Assembly: GCA_035578175.1 (NCBI GenBank)
Contig: JAQMRL010000001.1
Coordinates: 55,203,553-55,267,552, forward strand
Direction: 5' to 3'
From: Catonia carolina
Lineage: Eukaryota; Arthropoda; Insecta; Hemiptera; Achilidae
Length of the DNA: 64,000 bases
Made by a program: the position numbers and the translations under genes. Of the stretch, positions 47,204 through 58,650 are shown piece after piece; positions within the stretch are counted from its first letter, which is position 1, and each line of letters starts with the position of its first letter. Below the pieces are notes generated by a model that worked only from the letters and a program-made list of their open reading frames with translations, was not told where the DNA came from and did no database searches.

Positions 47204-49928
47204 AGTATATATGCCGAATTAAATTCTGATCACCTCCCGGTTCTGTTTACTTTCACGTCCTCGACTGCTCGTATTCCGATCCCGCCTCCTTCTCTGAAGG
47301 TCTGCTGGCGTTCCTTCTATGCCTCAGTTGCCTCCGTACTCCCGCCTGAACCCCCTACTATTACCACGGTAACTGAGCTTGAGTCCCATCTTGATTCCCT
47401 CACTTCGATACTTTCCGATTCCATCGCCCAGAACTCACACCCACGCCCGCCTCGCACTAGGTCGTCACTTCCAACTGCTGTTAAAGCAGCAATCGCCGAT
47501 AGACGTCGCTTTCGACGGCTCTGGCAGCGCACCAGAGATCCACATCATCGGGATCTATTTAACGGTGCCGCTGCCAGGTGCAAACTGCTACTCGATGGTC
47601 TCCGGTGTAGTCAGTGGGAGGACTACCTTCATCGAGTAGCTGACGACGGAAGACCATGGGAGGCTACACGTCGTTTGTTGTCGACCCAGAGGAAGTCGTG
47701 TCCTCTGATGACACCTAATGGTTTGACTTATTCTGCTCAGGCGATTGCTGACACTTTCGCTTCGCATTTTGAACGACATTTTGTTGCCCCTCTGCCCGTT
47801 CATCATGACCAGGATGAACTCATTAATGACGAAGTCAACTTAACGCTTTCTGACCCTACACCCTGTCACATGCAGCCCTTCATAGAGGATGATGTCACCT
47901 CTGTAATTTTCTCGATCAACCCGCATAAGGCCCCTGGTCCTGATAATGTCTCTGGATACGCCATCCTGAATTCCCCGCCAGATCTAAAGCTTCATCTTTT
48001 GGCAATTTTCAATGCAGTGTTGGCGCTGCAGCATTTCCCCTCTTCGTGGAAGGTTTCCAAAATCATTACTATTCTGAAGCCCCACAAACCTCCGACTGAT
48101 CCCGAAAGTTATAGGCCAATTTCCCTTTTACCGATCCTGTCCAAATTATTCGAAAGGCTTCTTCTCCCGCGCCTGCGTCCTGTTGTTGATTCTGTTCTTC
48201 CTCCTGAGCAATTTGGTTTTCGTCAAGGACACTCCACAACTACCCAACTCCTCCGCATCGTCACGGCACTTGTGGATGCCAGAAATTCCTACTGCGACAC
48301 GACGGCTGTGCTGCTCGATTTTAGGGCTGCATTTGACCGCGTCTGGCATGTGGGCCTCCTTTACAAGCTGGCACAATTTTTCCCCCCTCAACTGTCCGAT
48401 TACTTCATTCCTACCTTACTGGGAGACAATTCCAAGTCTCTGTCACGATTCCTCAGTTCCACATGGTCATGTCCCCACTCACCCCTTCGTCCGCGGGTGT
48501 ACCTCAAGGCTCGGTCCTTGGGCCCATCCTCTATCTTATGTACACCTTCGATTTCCCTGTCCGTGATTCAATCCAATTCGGACTGTTTGCCGATGACGCT
48601 ATTCTGTACCGTCACGGCAGATGCCTCCGCCTCAATTGCCGCGCGCTTCAAACTCAACTTTTAGACGTCACGAGCTGGTGTCGTGTCTGGAGACTATCAC
48701 TTAACCCCACCAAATGCGAAGCAATCCATTTTACATTAAAACGCAACGTTCCTCCGCCTCTAAGATTGGAAGGGGAACTCCTCCCATGGCAGAACAGCGT
48801 CAGATATCTAGGGGTTGACCTAGATAAACGACTGACACTTCGGCAGCACATTGACAACAAGCTTAGCAAGGGTAGGGCCCTGTTCGCTTTACTCGTCCCT
48901 TTGTTCATTTCTACTGCATACTCCTCAAAACTTAAACTTCTGATGTACTCCTCCATTCTACGTCCTTTCCTTTTGTACGGGTCGCCGGTATGGTGGCCCT
49001 TTCTCTCCAAGACCAACAAAAAACGTACTTCAGCATACCAGAACAAAGTCCTCCGGTGCATCACAAAGTTTCACTATCTTATCTCCAATCGCATCGTACA
49101 CGAACACCTTCTCTTCCCCTCTATGGAAGACTTTATTTACAATACCTCGAAACGGCTCCACGACGCCGGGAAAACTGACGGACCCCAGATCATTCAGGAC
49201 TTGTACCGACGCCCACATCCACCCGAAGTCTTTATGCCATTACCATTCCACGACTTTATCTAAATTCCAGTATGACCCACTTATCAAAATTTAGAGTTGC
49301 CACAGTTTTATTCCGCCCTGTATTCCTCTTATATACCCATGCCCCTTCATCTACTTGTATGACTCACGCCCCCCAGTTGGTAGTTCTCCCCATGTTCCTA
49401 TGCATAATCACTCCACTACAGTGAAAAGAGCCGCCATTTTAAATTATTAAACACTTAGAAAATAAAAGGCCGGTGATTATGCCAAACTCTACCCTTTCCG
49501 TCTCCCCTAAAATCATAAACTAACTCCTACCTAAAATTGTACCATTTGTCCACGTTAAGTACGGTGCGTGCCTTTCCCTCCCCAAGACAATAAAACTCCC
49601 ACATAACTGAAAAAGGCCACTGAAAAACAAAATAAAAGAAAAGAGCCGCTCTTAAACCCACTTGTCTTGTCCCTTAATATAAATTTTCATCCACGAGTAA
49701 CTTCTTAAAATACATTACCTCCTTTGAAGTCCCAGTCCCAATCCCGCAAGAGCCAGAATCCTATTTCCTAATTTTAAACTATAAAATTCCCCCTAAATTT
49801 CATGAGGTTGCAATTATTCGGTAAAATTGTTCCCCGAGCGATCAGGTGTTCCTTAACACGGTGTCGCCATCATAGGGCTTCTCAGCCCTCTCAACCAGGA
49901 TTCAGGATTCAGGATTCAGTATATATGC
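47204..49928 (+). mobile_element. 5'-truncated Jockey-like LINE with TSD and GGATTCA tail
   Basis: AGTATATATGC at 47204-47214 and 49918-49928 is an exact 11-bp target duplication. The insert (47215-49917) is far richer in G+C than its flanks. It starts inside the endonuclease and ends not in poly-A but in three GGATTCA units. The 3' UTR (49264-49917) contains the segment found alone at 36129-36240. Confidence 0.92.
47215..49263 (+). pseudogene. LINE endonuclease tail plus reverse transcriptase, one frameshift
   Basis: The first codons after the 5' junction read ELNSDHLPVLFTF, the final motif of an APE endonuclease, so the truncation lies there. RT motifs in the first frame are HKAPGPDNVSGYAI, YRPISLLPILSKLFERLLL, FGFRQGHSTTTQLL and TAVLLDFRAAFDRVWHVGLL. 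Near 48400 the frame shifts; the second frame continues LTGRQFQVSV, SSAGVPQGSVLGPILY, FADDAILY (catalytic pair), RYLGVDLDKRLT and LRPFLLYGSPVWW to the stop at 49261-49263, about 680 codons in total. The nearest type is Jockey/CR1-like. Apart from the shift and the truncation I saw no lesion. The strong C/G codon bias is unlike the other elements here and suggests a recent arrival from a family with different composition. Confidence 0.9.
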
Positions 49929-50560
49929 TTTCTAAAAGTGAATGTGTCTTAAAAAATTGTGGTTAAAGTATGAATCAATCATTTAGTTTAATAAGTAATT
50001 AATTAATTAATAAGTAATATATTTTTATGTGGGTAGGACAGCCTTCATGACCGCGCCGGTCATGGTTTTTGCAGAGAACCCGTTGACCACTATTAGTGAA
50101 CACCCGTCAGCCTCCAATTTTGTGCCCTGTGCAGTAAAACTGTCGAATAGCACCATTCCACATTGTTACTTCTAGGCCTAAACTTTGATCGTCACCTTTC
50201 GTAGAAATAGCATAAATTTACGAAAAGTAAACAACCAGAAGTAAATTTGTGTAAAAGTATTGACTTTTGGACAATAAATCTCTCGTGTTAATATCATAAA
50301 AAATATAACTACGTAAATCAATTTTAAAACCCATTAGGACAAGCGGGATTTGTAACTTTGGGGTATTTCTTCAAATTGCAAAATAAAAAATTTAGAATGA
50401 TTTCAGTTAAAAACTCTCAAAAACATTTTGGAGATACCCTGACAAATATGTATCAAATGATCTCTGGAGATCTCAGCATTAAGGTAGTAAAAGAATAAAT
50501 TTCAGATTTCAGCCTTTATTATTTGGATAGATTACACATGTACAAAATGTTATTTTTATT
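49929..50560. other. No gene seen
   Basis: Contains a short GC-richer stretch at 50030-50170 (CGCGCCGGTCATGG) of unknown nature. Confidence 0.45.
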
Positions 50561-50562
50561 TA

Positions 50563-51110
50563 TTTATTTTTTTTTTTTTGGTTTTACGGTCTCATTGGAC
50601 CACTTGATACAGATTTAGAAATCCTTATTTGTTTGGTTTTAGGATTCTTATTTGCTTCCAATAATTCTTCATATTTTGGGATCTAATCTATCTGACTTTA
50701 TCTGTACAAATCATTGACGACGGAGCTCGAATTTTTTCAACGGATCATGTCTTTATCTTTAAGCAACTTAAGCTGTTCAGATTTTTCTAAAACATTTTGT
50801 TCTGCACTGTTAAGTTCTTGCATATCTTGCTTGATGGCGAGTTAAATATAAAAATGAGTGGTTTAGTTACTCAGTTGTCTGGTATTCTCAGTAAATACCG
50901 AAGGAAGAAATTCGTTTCTTCCGCATGATGGCAGTAATTGGCTCAATTTCATGGAAGAGTTTGGAATAAGACATTAAGATCCAAATGTCATTGAGTTTCC
51001 GTTTTTTGTTTATGCAAGTCTTAAGGATTATTGTTTCTATCCCAAGAATTTCTCTAATTTTTGTTTTAATTTTGAAATTATACATAGTTTCACAGCAATA
51101 AGAGGCTTCG
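50563..51110 (-). pseudogene. LINE 3'-end fragment, paralogue of the window-end LINE
   Basis: The minus strand reads KPEASYCCETMYNFKIKTK, ILGIETIILKTCINKKRK and HEIEPITAIMRKKRISSFG, the same region as 63638-64000. The 3' end of both carries GTGGTCCA.TGA...CGTAAAA. Several stops break it. It is an RTE-like C-terminal domain, old copy. Confidence 0.78.
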
Positions 51111-52137
51111 GGTTTAAAAATTAAATCGGAGTAAAATAAATTTACTTTAATTTAATCAATTTATAAGAAAACAGCTCAACACAAAATTCCAGGATAAGGC
51201 GATTAAGTTTTTGAACTTTCCTTTTATAGGGTGTAACTGGAAGGATATCTAGTTTTGTTTGTATTTTTCTTATTTTTATTTTTCTCGTAAACATTACATA
51301 GGATTTGTAAATTTGTGACTTTTTTAGTATTACTCTCTTCGTCACATAATTACTTATTGTTTAAATAAAATAAGCAAACTGCAATGTAGAAAACACGTAC
51401 ATAATATAACACATCTACACTAAGTATACGTAATTTTCAGTTAAAAATTTAAGTGAAATTAATTCTATAGTAGGCCTAATTAATATCTTAATACATATTT
51501 AAATGTTTATACCATTTGAATTATTTTTTGTACATACTGTATTTAACAACAGTTTACGTATATTAAATTGCGTGTTTTAGTGCCAGATCTATAAATTGTA
51601 AACTTTAACACAACGTGTTCATATTAGACTTCTAAAATTGCTATTTATTAAAGGATAATAAATTAAACGGAGCTCTTAAATGAAACAAGTTTTAAATTGA
51701 TTTATTCGAAGGCAAAGAGGAGTTGGTTACTAAAATATAAATTCCCTGCTTGTATTTTACTAATTTAAATACCGCATTTAATTATTTAAAATTATTAACA
51801 GGCTATCTGATTAAAGATTGATTGACATTCCATTACAATTAATTTGTTACAACAAATATTTACAAGAAAAAGAGAAATTACAATAATTCAGTTTAATTTG
51901 TCGTAAATTCGCTTGTTAAATGACATAAAGTCAATAACGAAGATTATAGATTTTAATAACTGCTGTGGTATAAAATCTGCAAAATATTAAAGCTATTATT
52001 ATTAAGGCACTCAATAACTAGTATAATTGCATTTAATTTCGATCTTCCTGAAGTAATACTACAAATAGAATTTTCTTCTTTTGTAATTTCACAAAAAAAA
52101 TAAGACCCATTATTTTTCATTAAATAAAAATTAACTT
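51111..52137. other. No gene seen
   Basis: AT-rich. The 67-codon lysine-rich frame at 51142-51345 has no recognised motif. Confidence 0.5.
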
Positions 52138-52317
52138 GCCGGCCGCATTGGCGTAGTTCGTAACGTCCTCGCCTCTCATCACGCGGTCATGGGTTTGAAT
52201 CCCGCTCAGGCACGGCACATTTTCATACGTTGCAAAAATCATTTCATCCTTCATTACACACAAAGTTACAACCCAACGTCGTCGCCAATGACCATTGTAG
52301 TTAATGCGACGTTAAAT
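52138..52317 (+). mobile_element. tRNA-derived SINE (family A), plus strand
   Basis: Head GCCGGCCGCATTGGCGTAGT with box A, box B GGGTTTGAATCCCGCTC, then the body CAGGCACGGCACATTTTCAT, ending GCGACGTTAAAT. Its tail is different from the oppositely oriented copy that follows, though the heads match. Confidence 0.85.
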
Positions 52318-52504
52318 TTTTTTTCGTTTAACGTCCGACGGTTCTGCAATTACTGCTAATGCAGACGGTGAATGATTAAATGATTTTTTGTAACGTATGA
52401 AAATATGCCGTGCCTGAATGGGATTCGAACCCAAAATCGCATAATGAGAGGCGAGCACGTTACCAACTACGCCAATGCGGCCGGCAAACGACGGCAATGT
52501 GGCG
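52318..52504 (-). mobile_element. tRNA-derived SINE (family A), minus strand, nested
   Basis: The minus-strand head GCCGGCCGCATTGGCGTAGT, box B GGGTTCGAATCCCATTC, and tail CCGTCTGCATTAGCAG...GGACGTTAAACG. It is flanked by GCGACGTTAAAT at 52306-52317 and 52505-52516, a 12-bp duplication consistent with insertion into the 3' end of the preceding SINE. Confidence 0.82.
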
Positions 52505-52676
52505 GCGACGTTAAATAAATTTAAAAAAATAACTTATTACACAATATAAGTTAATAAAATACACATATTAAGTAACTAGGTAATAACTAATTAACCAAAG
52601 TTACTAATGGAAGTTAAAGTATAGAAATAATATTTATCGTTTAGTCTAAATCTAGATTAACATAATTGTGATTTTG

Positions 52677-52760
52677 AGCGTCCCTTGGCTCAGTGGTTAC
52701 TGCATCATGCAGCAAAGAGAGTGATCCAAGATTTTTCCTCCCTAGACCTGTCCAGTTTAG
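52677..52760 (+). mobile_element. Degenerate tRNA-like sequence
   Basis: CGTCCCTTGGCTCAGTGGTT resembles a tRNA 5' half with box A, but a clear box B is lacking. Weak call. Confidence 0.35.
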
Positions 52761-54079
52761 ATCGGACTTGAAATAGTGAATCAACGTTTCATTTCAGGTT
52801 GTTATCTAGAAAGTCATTACCTTTTGCTTTAAACCATTGTTTAAGTTCAGAAAATGCGAATCCGTTGTCTTAATGGGTTTAGCCAATTTGAAACCCATCT
52901 TTAACATGCATTTTTATAATAATTATGACTAAACAGTTGTTAATTAACAGTGTTTACAACGTTGCCAACTTGATTTGCAAAAAAGCTCCATTGCCATTGA
53001 ATGTACCGTTTTTCTCTACATTAATTTGTTTCGTTATTTATAGAACGTCCCTAGTAAAAGTTTAGAATTGAATTTAATATACATAGTTGTTCAAAAATAT
53101 TTCAAGGCAGGCAAGTTATTTAAAAAGTACATAATTAGGTACTTAAAGTTATTTATGTACATTTAACATTTAAAAAGCTTTATAAGGACTACTTACTAAA
53201 ATAATGAATTTTCATTTTACTCGTTTATTTAATATGTAAAGTTCATGTTTTGTTTTTGTGCTCTTAATTTCTTATATACAGTGGATTTATTTCATACATA
53301 CTGAGTTTGAAAAGATACCCGTCAACGCAATTCAGTTGAACTAATTCGGTTGGTCTCTTCACAAATACTTGAACACTTTAAGTAAATAAGTAGATAATAT
53401 TCTTTGCTGTAACAAAGCCCTCTCCTTCTTATGCTCGCAAAGCCTAAATTTTAATAATTATTTATGAATACTATTTAATCAATAACTTATTTATTATTCT
53501 TGTGAATTAATTATTTATTCATTAGAAAAGATTTAACGGGTATTGTAACAGACTCTGTGTTTTTGAACCTTAATGTATTTATTTTGTAGGCAAGGAAGAG
53601 AAATTAAAATCTGTTTTGTATAGAAGCTACATTAATCTTTTTCAGCGGTAATAATCTTTTCATAATTTTGCCACGTTTTGTTTACTACGTACATTAAGAG
53701 AAATGTAAATATTCACATAAAAGTCAACTGATGGATGGTAATTTAAAAATAAATATAATTATTAATGTTTTGAATAATTCATATTTTTTATCACATTATT
53801 CTCTTTTGTAATTTAATATGAACTAATGTTTATATTTGTTTATTTTTAAAATCTAACTATGGTAAACGACCAGAAACTTCGTTAAAAACTATATAGCAAT
53901 TCCTTATCATTTACCAATAATTTATTATATTATGTTCTCTAATTAAATTCAGAAAAGATTTTTTTAAATTGGTCAGCGTATGACCAAACAGAATATTTAT
54001 TTTCTTCAATAGACTGTCATCATTTATTTTTCGATTCATTAATATTATCATTAATTCCCCGCTATTCTTTAATCCTGCT
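52761..54079. other. No gene seen
   Basis: AT-rich, with no ORF over 60 codons. Confidence 0.55.
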
Positions 54080-54420
54080 GAGTTAAATATTACCTTTAGT
54101 TTCAGGTGATCTTTCCACGGTATTATTGTAGATGACCTTTACATCTCTTTTCCAGCTAGGGCCTTCACTGACAATCTTCTTGACCCATTGATCATCTACC
54201 TGCCTTCTTGTGAGTCCGGTTTGTCGCCATTTTAAAGATGGCTCTTGCTGATTTGCATCCATTGCCATAGTTTTTTGATGAATTCCTCGATTCTTACTCA
54301 GTCCTTTAATTTAATATTCAGCGTAAATCTTTAAATTAATCTTTTTGTCTTGGCCAGGCCCTCCATTAACTCTTTTGTAAAGGACCATGCTTGTGCAGCG
54401 TAAGAGAGGCTGAAAGGAAT
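54080..54420 (-). pseudogene. LINE C-terminal fragment
   Basis: The minus strand reads SYAAQAWSFTKELMEGLAK, FTLNIKLKD, VRIEEFIKK, then LTRRQVDDQWVKKIVSEG and PSWKRDVK. This is the YGAQTWSLT...LGIKLKDR.RN...R.RW.DD pattern found at the C-terminus of many insect LINEs. Stops interrupt it. Confidence 0.7.
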
Positions 54421-57400
54421 ACAACTATTAAAAACGCAACTTTTTAGACTTAAGGGGGTTTCCTGATACTTTAGAATTTAACTTTGCCTTCCAAAACCAC
54501 ACTGAGCTGACTTTATATGTCTCTCTATTTAAGCTATTTGACTTACTTCACCATATTTAATGACTTTTCTGAGATAAACTAATCTCGAGCAAACCAAAAC
54601 ATATTAGTCTCGTAAAAATACAAGAGTATCAATTATCTTGGAAACGATTACAACACTGAAACTAAAATTCTACCTGTGCACGAACAGAACCATTCTTAAA
54701 GTTCAATCCTACAGGTTTAATTTTGTTTATACAACGATAAAATACAGGAATTACGTAACGTGCTAACTCTGGTAATATTACGTTTACGTATGATTAAACC
54801 ACCTGATTTAGGCAACATATAAACTAGTGAAAACGCTTTTAACAATATTAACATTTTTCCATCGGTTTTTTGTAGGCTCCATTACGGAGCGTGGAAAACC
54901 ATATCTTCTATATTTCCTACAGCAGCGGAGTACGCTAGCGATCTATAATCTCTCCCCTTCTTATACATACTTTTCACCGCTGAAACGCCTGTAATTCCCC
55001 AAACCATGACCGCAACCTTTCCAGATGTTATGACTCTTGTGTGTAGTTCTAAAAAGTATATTATTCACTTACGCCCTACACATTCCTTGAATAAGATTTT
55101 AGAGGCAATAATAACCGTAACTAAAGTAGAAATTCACAATTTTTAAGTTTCTTTAAATTGGTATTTTAAAGTTTTAAACTATTTCTTTTTATAAGCTTTT
55201 CTTTCTCTTGGAGTTCAATTCATATAAGTTTATTAAAATACTTTTATGGTTTTGATGGAGAACTTGATGTTCAAAAAATACTTTGTTTCTAGAGAATAAT
55301 TTCAACAATAATTGTAACTACACTAAATAACAGGGCTTGCTGACGTATATTGATGAGATTTTATCATACATGTTGACAGTTTTGACTATTTTGTGCGAAA
55401 CGTGTGCTCTCACAAGAAGAAGGAACATGAATTTAAATCTACGGAGAACAAAGGAGGAAAGAGTTTTCAATTGCAACATAAGATAAAAGTTGCAGACACT
55501 AAGTTTAAACGAGAGGGTCGGTTAATACTGCAAGAAATAAATGAAGCACCTTCAAAAAATGAAGGGAGTTAAAACTTTAAAATTAGTTCTGGATTGCAAG
55601 CCTGAGGAAAGAAAAAGCTTGGGATGATCTCTACAGCGCTGGAAATAGTTTATTTTTATTATAGATTTACAATAAACAAAAAAACGTTTCCTGCCAGTAC
55701 AGACTGTACGGTTCGTTCCGAGAGGAGAAGAAGAAGAAGAAGTAGGAAGGAAAATAAAATTATTGAAATACGTAATTTTGGTAAAAATATTTCTTTAAAA
55801 ATGTGAAGAATTTTCAACACAAAATAAATCAGTACATTATAAACAGGCTCTATTTATTATTAAAACGATTTATTTCTAATTTGGTCAAATAGCAGCTAGA
55901 AGGAAACCGCCTGAGATTATTTTTTTGAGCATCAATATCTGAAAAAGTTGGTTCAATACTTACGTTCTTGGTAATTTTATACCTCCATAACAATTAAATA
56001 ACATTTCCCTTTGTTTTATCACCAAAGAAACTAAAATTCATGTTTTTTGATTTTTTATTTCTACCTTCAATTCCATAATTCTTTTACAGTTTATTTTATC
56101 TTTTCAAAAATTACTTGTGAAACTGACAATAGTTCAATTTACGGTAGCATTAAATTTTTATTAATTACAATAAGGCTTCAATCAATAACCGTGTTCCAAA
56201 TGTACAATATTATAAGAGAAATAAATTCACCTCATTATTTCGTTACTAATGTTTGCTCTGATTTAAAAAAAATAAAAAATAAAAGGGTTACTTAATGGGT
56301 CGCAATTCTTCTACTGATGGGTTTTTTTTTTAAATACAAATTCATCATTAAAAAAATACAGTACAATATTTTTCTTTTCATAGAAGGCCTAATGTAATTA
56401 TTAAAAAAATGTTAGAATCTACTGTCATTTTTTCTAGCGGAAGAAAATAATATACTAAGATTGTCCTTAATATTCGCAAAATATTTTAGAAACCATTGGG
56501 TTAAGACACTTTTATTTGTTCGTATACATTTTTAGTTATTTACAACAGACCATTCCAAGCGACTATAGTGACGCATCTTATTTGGACAATAACTACGAGA
56601 AACTACTACTATTAATACTACGAGAAACTAAAGCCGTTATATAAACTGTTACGAAAAACAAAACAAAAGTACGTTACAACTAATAAAAAATTTAAAACTA
56701 ATTCACTAAATATATAAATATTATAACTACTACCCTAATATTCAGCCCAAGTTCCTGCAGAACGGAACCCCATATTTGACAGCCTTTTATACAGGTGAAA
56801 TCACTACATCCCTCAATTATTGGAGTAAACGATTACAAAAAGTTTTGCGACAATTCAAACTTCCCATTACTTGTGTAAAATCCATACCAGAATTTACAAT
56901 AGACAGTTTAATGAAATATTAAAATTAAAATTCGTAGAAACCCTTCCAGATTATAGCCCCTCCATACAAGCCAGAACGAAAGGAACTGCTTACATTTGAA
57001 CCATGCGTGCTAAAATCTGGCATTAAAAACTTCAAAGCGCTCGCATTCTCGCCTATAAAATATATTTTCCCGCCGCAAATCACCTTCATATCTATAGTGA
57101 CCTCATTTATTATATTAGTCACAATATAGTCTACCAGATATTAAAAGAAGGGGCACAAGCCTTGAAAATTTACAAACATGTTGTCATCTATTTTCTGTAA
57201 TTTATTTAATTATTTTTCAACCTTTGGACAGTTACAGGGATGGTTCTTTATTCCCAGAAAACATTTATTTTACCTTAGTTTCCTTAATACTATGTCTCTA
57301 ATTTTACTTGGGCTATTTGCTGGCCAATTTGCTTGTTATAAGGCATTCACGATCAAGCCAAAATTAATGGACTGATTTTTTCTTAATTACCAAATACTGC

Positions 57401-58000
57401 AAAAATAATTCTGAGGAAAGATTATGTAAAAGACATCCCAGCTTGCAAACCACAATTTCAACGTCGCTTTGCGTTAGAACAAATTTTTCTCGTCAATTTT
57501 CCCAAGAAATAAGCCTACCTATATTTTTCGGACAAAAACGTGGTTTAGTTAATGAGGAAAGCCATAATTTTCCAAGAAAACTTCAGAAGTAGTGTAAGTA
57601 TTAATTTACATTTAAATAGAGGTCAAGAGACAGAAAGATTAAATAGCTTGCATAAAATGTTGAATACCAGCATGTCCCGAATATCACTGCAAGGCTTATT
57701 ATATGTTTCAAACATTTTATTTATTGTTTTTGATACACGAGCGCGTGTAAAACCCGTTTTCAAATGTTTTGATACTTTTGTTTATAATTGGTTTATTATG
57801 ATCGCATCAACATTCTAAGTTTTTAGCTACCCCATTACATAAAAAACACAAATTACATAACATACGATTATAACAGTACACTGTAGGTTTACAATGTTTT
57901 CAATTAAATAAAATTTACTCTTAACAATCGAATCTTAGACTTTTAAATTAAAAATTATAATATGAATTTAAACTGAATATAAATTATTTTATATGAATTG
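54421..58000. other. No confident gene
   Basis: Several T-rich frames of 60-88 codons (55624, 56047, 57178, 57552) without recognisable domains. A GAA-rich patch lies at 55719-55746. A charged stretch near 55400-55540 looks slightly coding-like but is interrupted. Confidence 0.5.
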
Positions 58001-58014
58001 CATTTTTATTCGCA

Positions 58015-58199
58015 CTAAAATTGTCTTTGAATATTTAAAAATTGTATAAAGTCTAGTGTCTTTGTGTACTGTGTGTGATTAACGCAATCTTTGTAATTGT
58101 CCGGTAAGTGAAATTTTCTCCGTATAGTGTTCAAGGTAGGACATTCCACAAGAATATGTTTGACAGTTAATTTCGTTTTGATACTTTCATAACAGTAAA
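58015..58199 (-). pseudogene. LINE C-terminal Cys-His fragment
   Basis: The minus strand ends YCYESIKTKLTVKHILVECP, TLNTIRRKFHLPDNYKDC and KTLDFIQFLNIQRQF, then stop. LTVKHIL.ECP is the Cys-His motif after the RNase H region in I/R1/Jockey-type LINEs. The fragment is cut off where the palindromic element P2 begins. Confidence 0.75.
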
Positions 58200-58261
58200 T
58201 ATATAATGAAGAGCCAAACAAAACACAATTATAAATAAAACTGAACTCAGAGTATTACATG

Positions 58262-58308
58262 TTGGAGATATCTTTCGTCTCTCTCGGAGACATCATCAGA
58301 AAAACGAT
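58262..58308 (-). ncRNA. Hammerhead-ribozyme-like core, P2 left arm
   Basis: The minus strand has CTGATGA, U, perfect stem GTCTC/GAGAC with loop CGAGA, GAAA, then AGATATCT, a palindrome in the stem III position. CTGATGA is the canonical hammerhead box. Stem I is poor here (CGTTTTT before, CAAC after), so this copy is probably inactive. Confidence 0.35.
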
Positions 58309-58503
58309 TTCACAAAACACAAATTATACATAAAACACATACGGTAGAAGACCACGCCATTCAAAACTGGTACAAAATGATTATCTCGTCACTCGGCTGA
58401 ATAGTCGCGCGTGACATGGTTACAAGAAGTTAAAAAGAATTGATTGACGTGGTCTTCGACTGTATGTGTTTTATGTATTGTGTTTGTGTGATTTGTGTAA
58501 TCG

Positions 58504-58548
58504 TGTTCCTGATGATGTCTCCGAGAGAGACGAACGATATCTCAAATA
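58504..58548 (+). ncRNA. Hammerhead-ribozyme-like core, P2 right arm
   Basis: GTTC, CTGATGA (58509-58515), U, GTCTC/GAGAC stem, GAAC (last A lost), GATATCTC, AAAT. It has one core and one stem I mismatch relative to the P1 right arm. Confidence 0.3.
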
Positions 58549-58650
58549 TGTAGTACTCTGAGATGCGTATTATATAGTTTTGTTTTATTTGGCTGTTCAT
58601 TATAAATAATTAGTGAATGCAAACAAAGAAAATAATGTTTAATAAAAAAT

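Larger units (their letters stand above)
58199..58650. mobile_element. Palindromic foldback element P2
   Basis: A second copy of the 1300-1755 family. The left end AATGAAGAGCC, arm AACTCAGAGTATTACAT, centre near 58405 (GTCGCGCGTGACATGG region), right arm ending ATGTAGTACTCTGAG then GGCTGTTCATTATAA and TGCAAACAAAG. The arms have diverged more than in P1 but still fold over about 150 bp. Confidence 0.78.

Noticed and set aside
47379..49218. Several 60-136 codon frames on both strands within the 47-49 kb LINE
   Set aside because: Shadows of the GC-rich LINE coding frames.
55360..55640. Charged, coding-like stretch
   Set aside because: Interrupted by stops and without a recognised motif; too weak to annotate as a gene.
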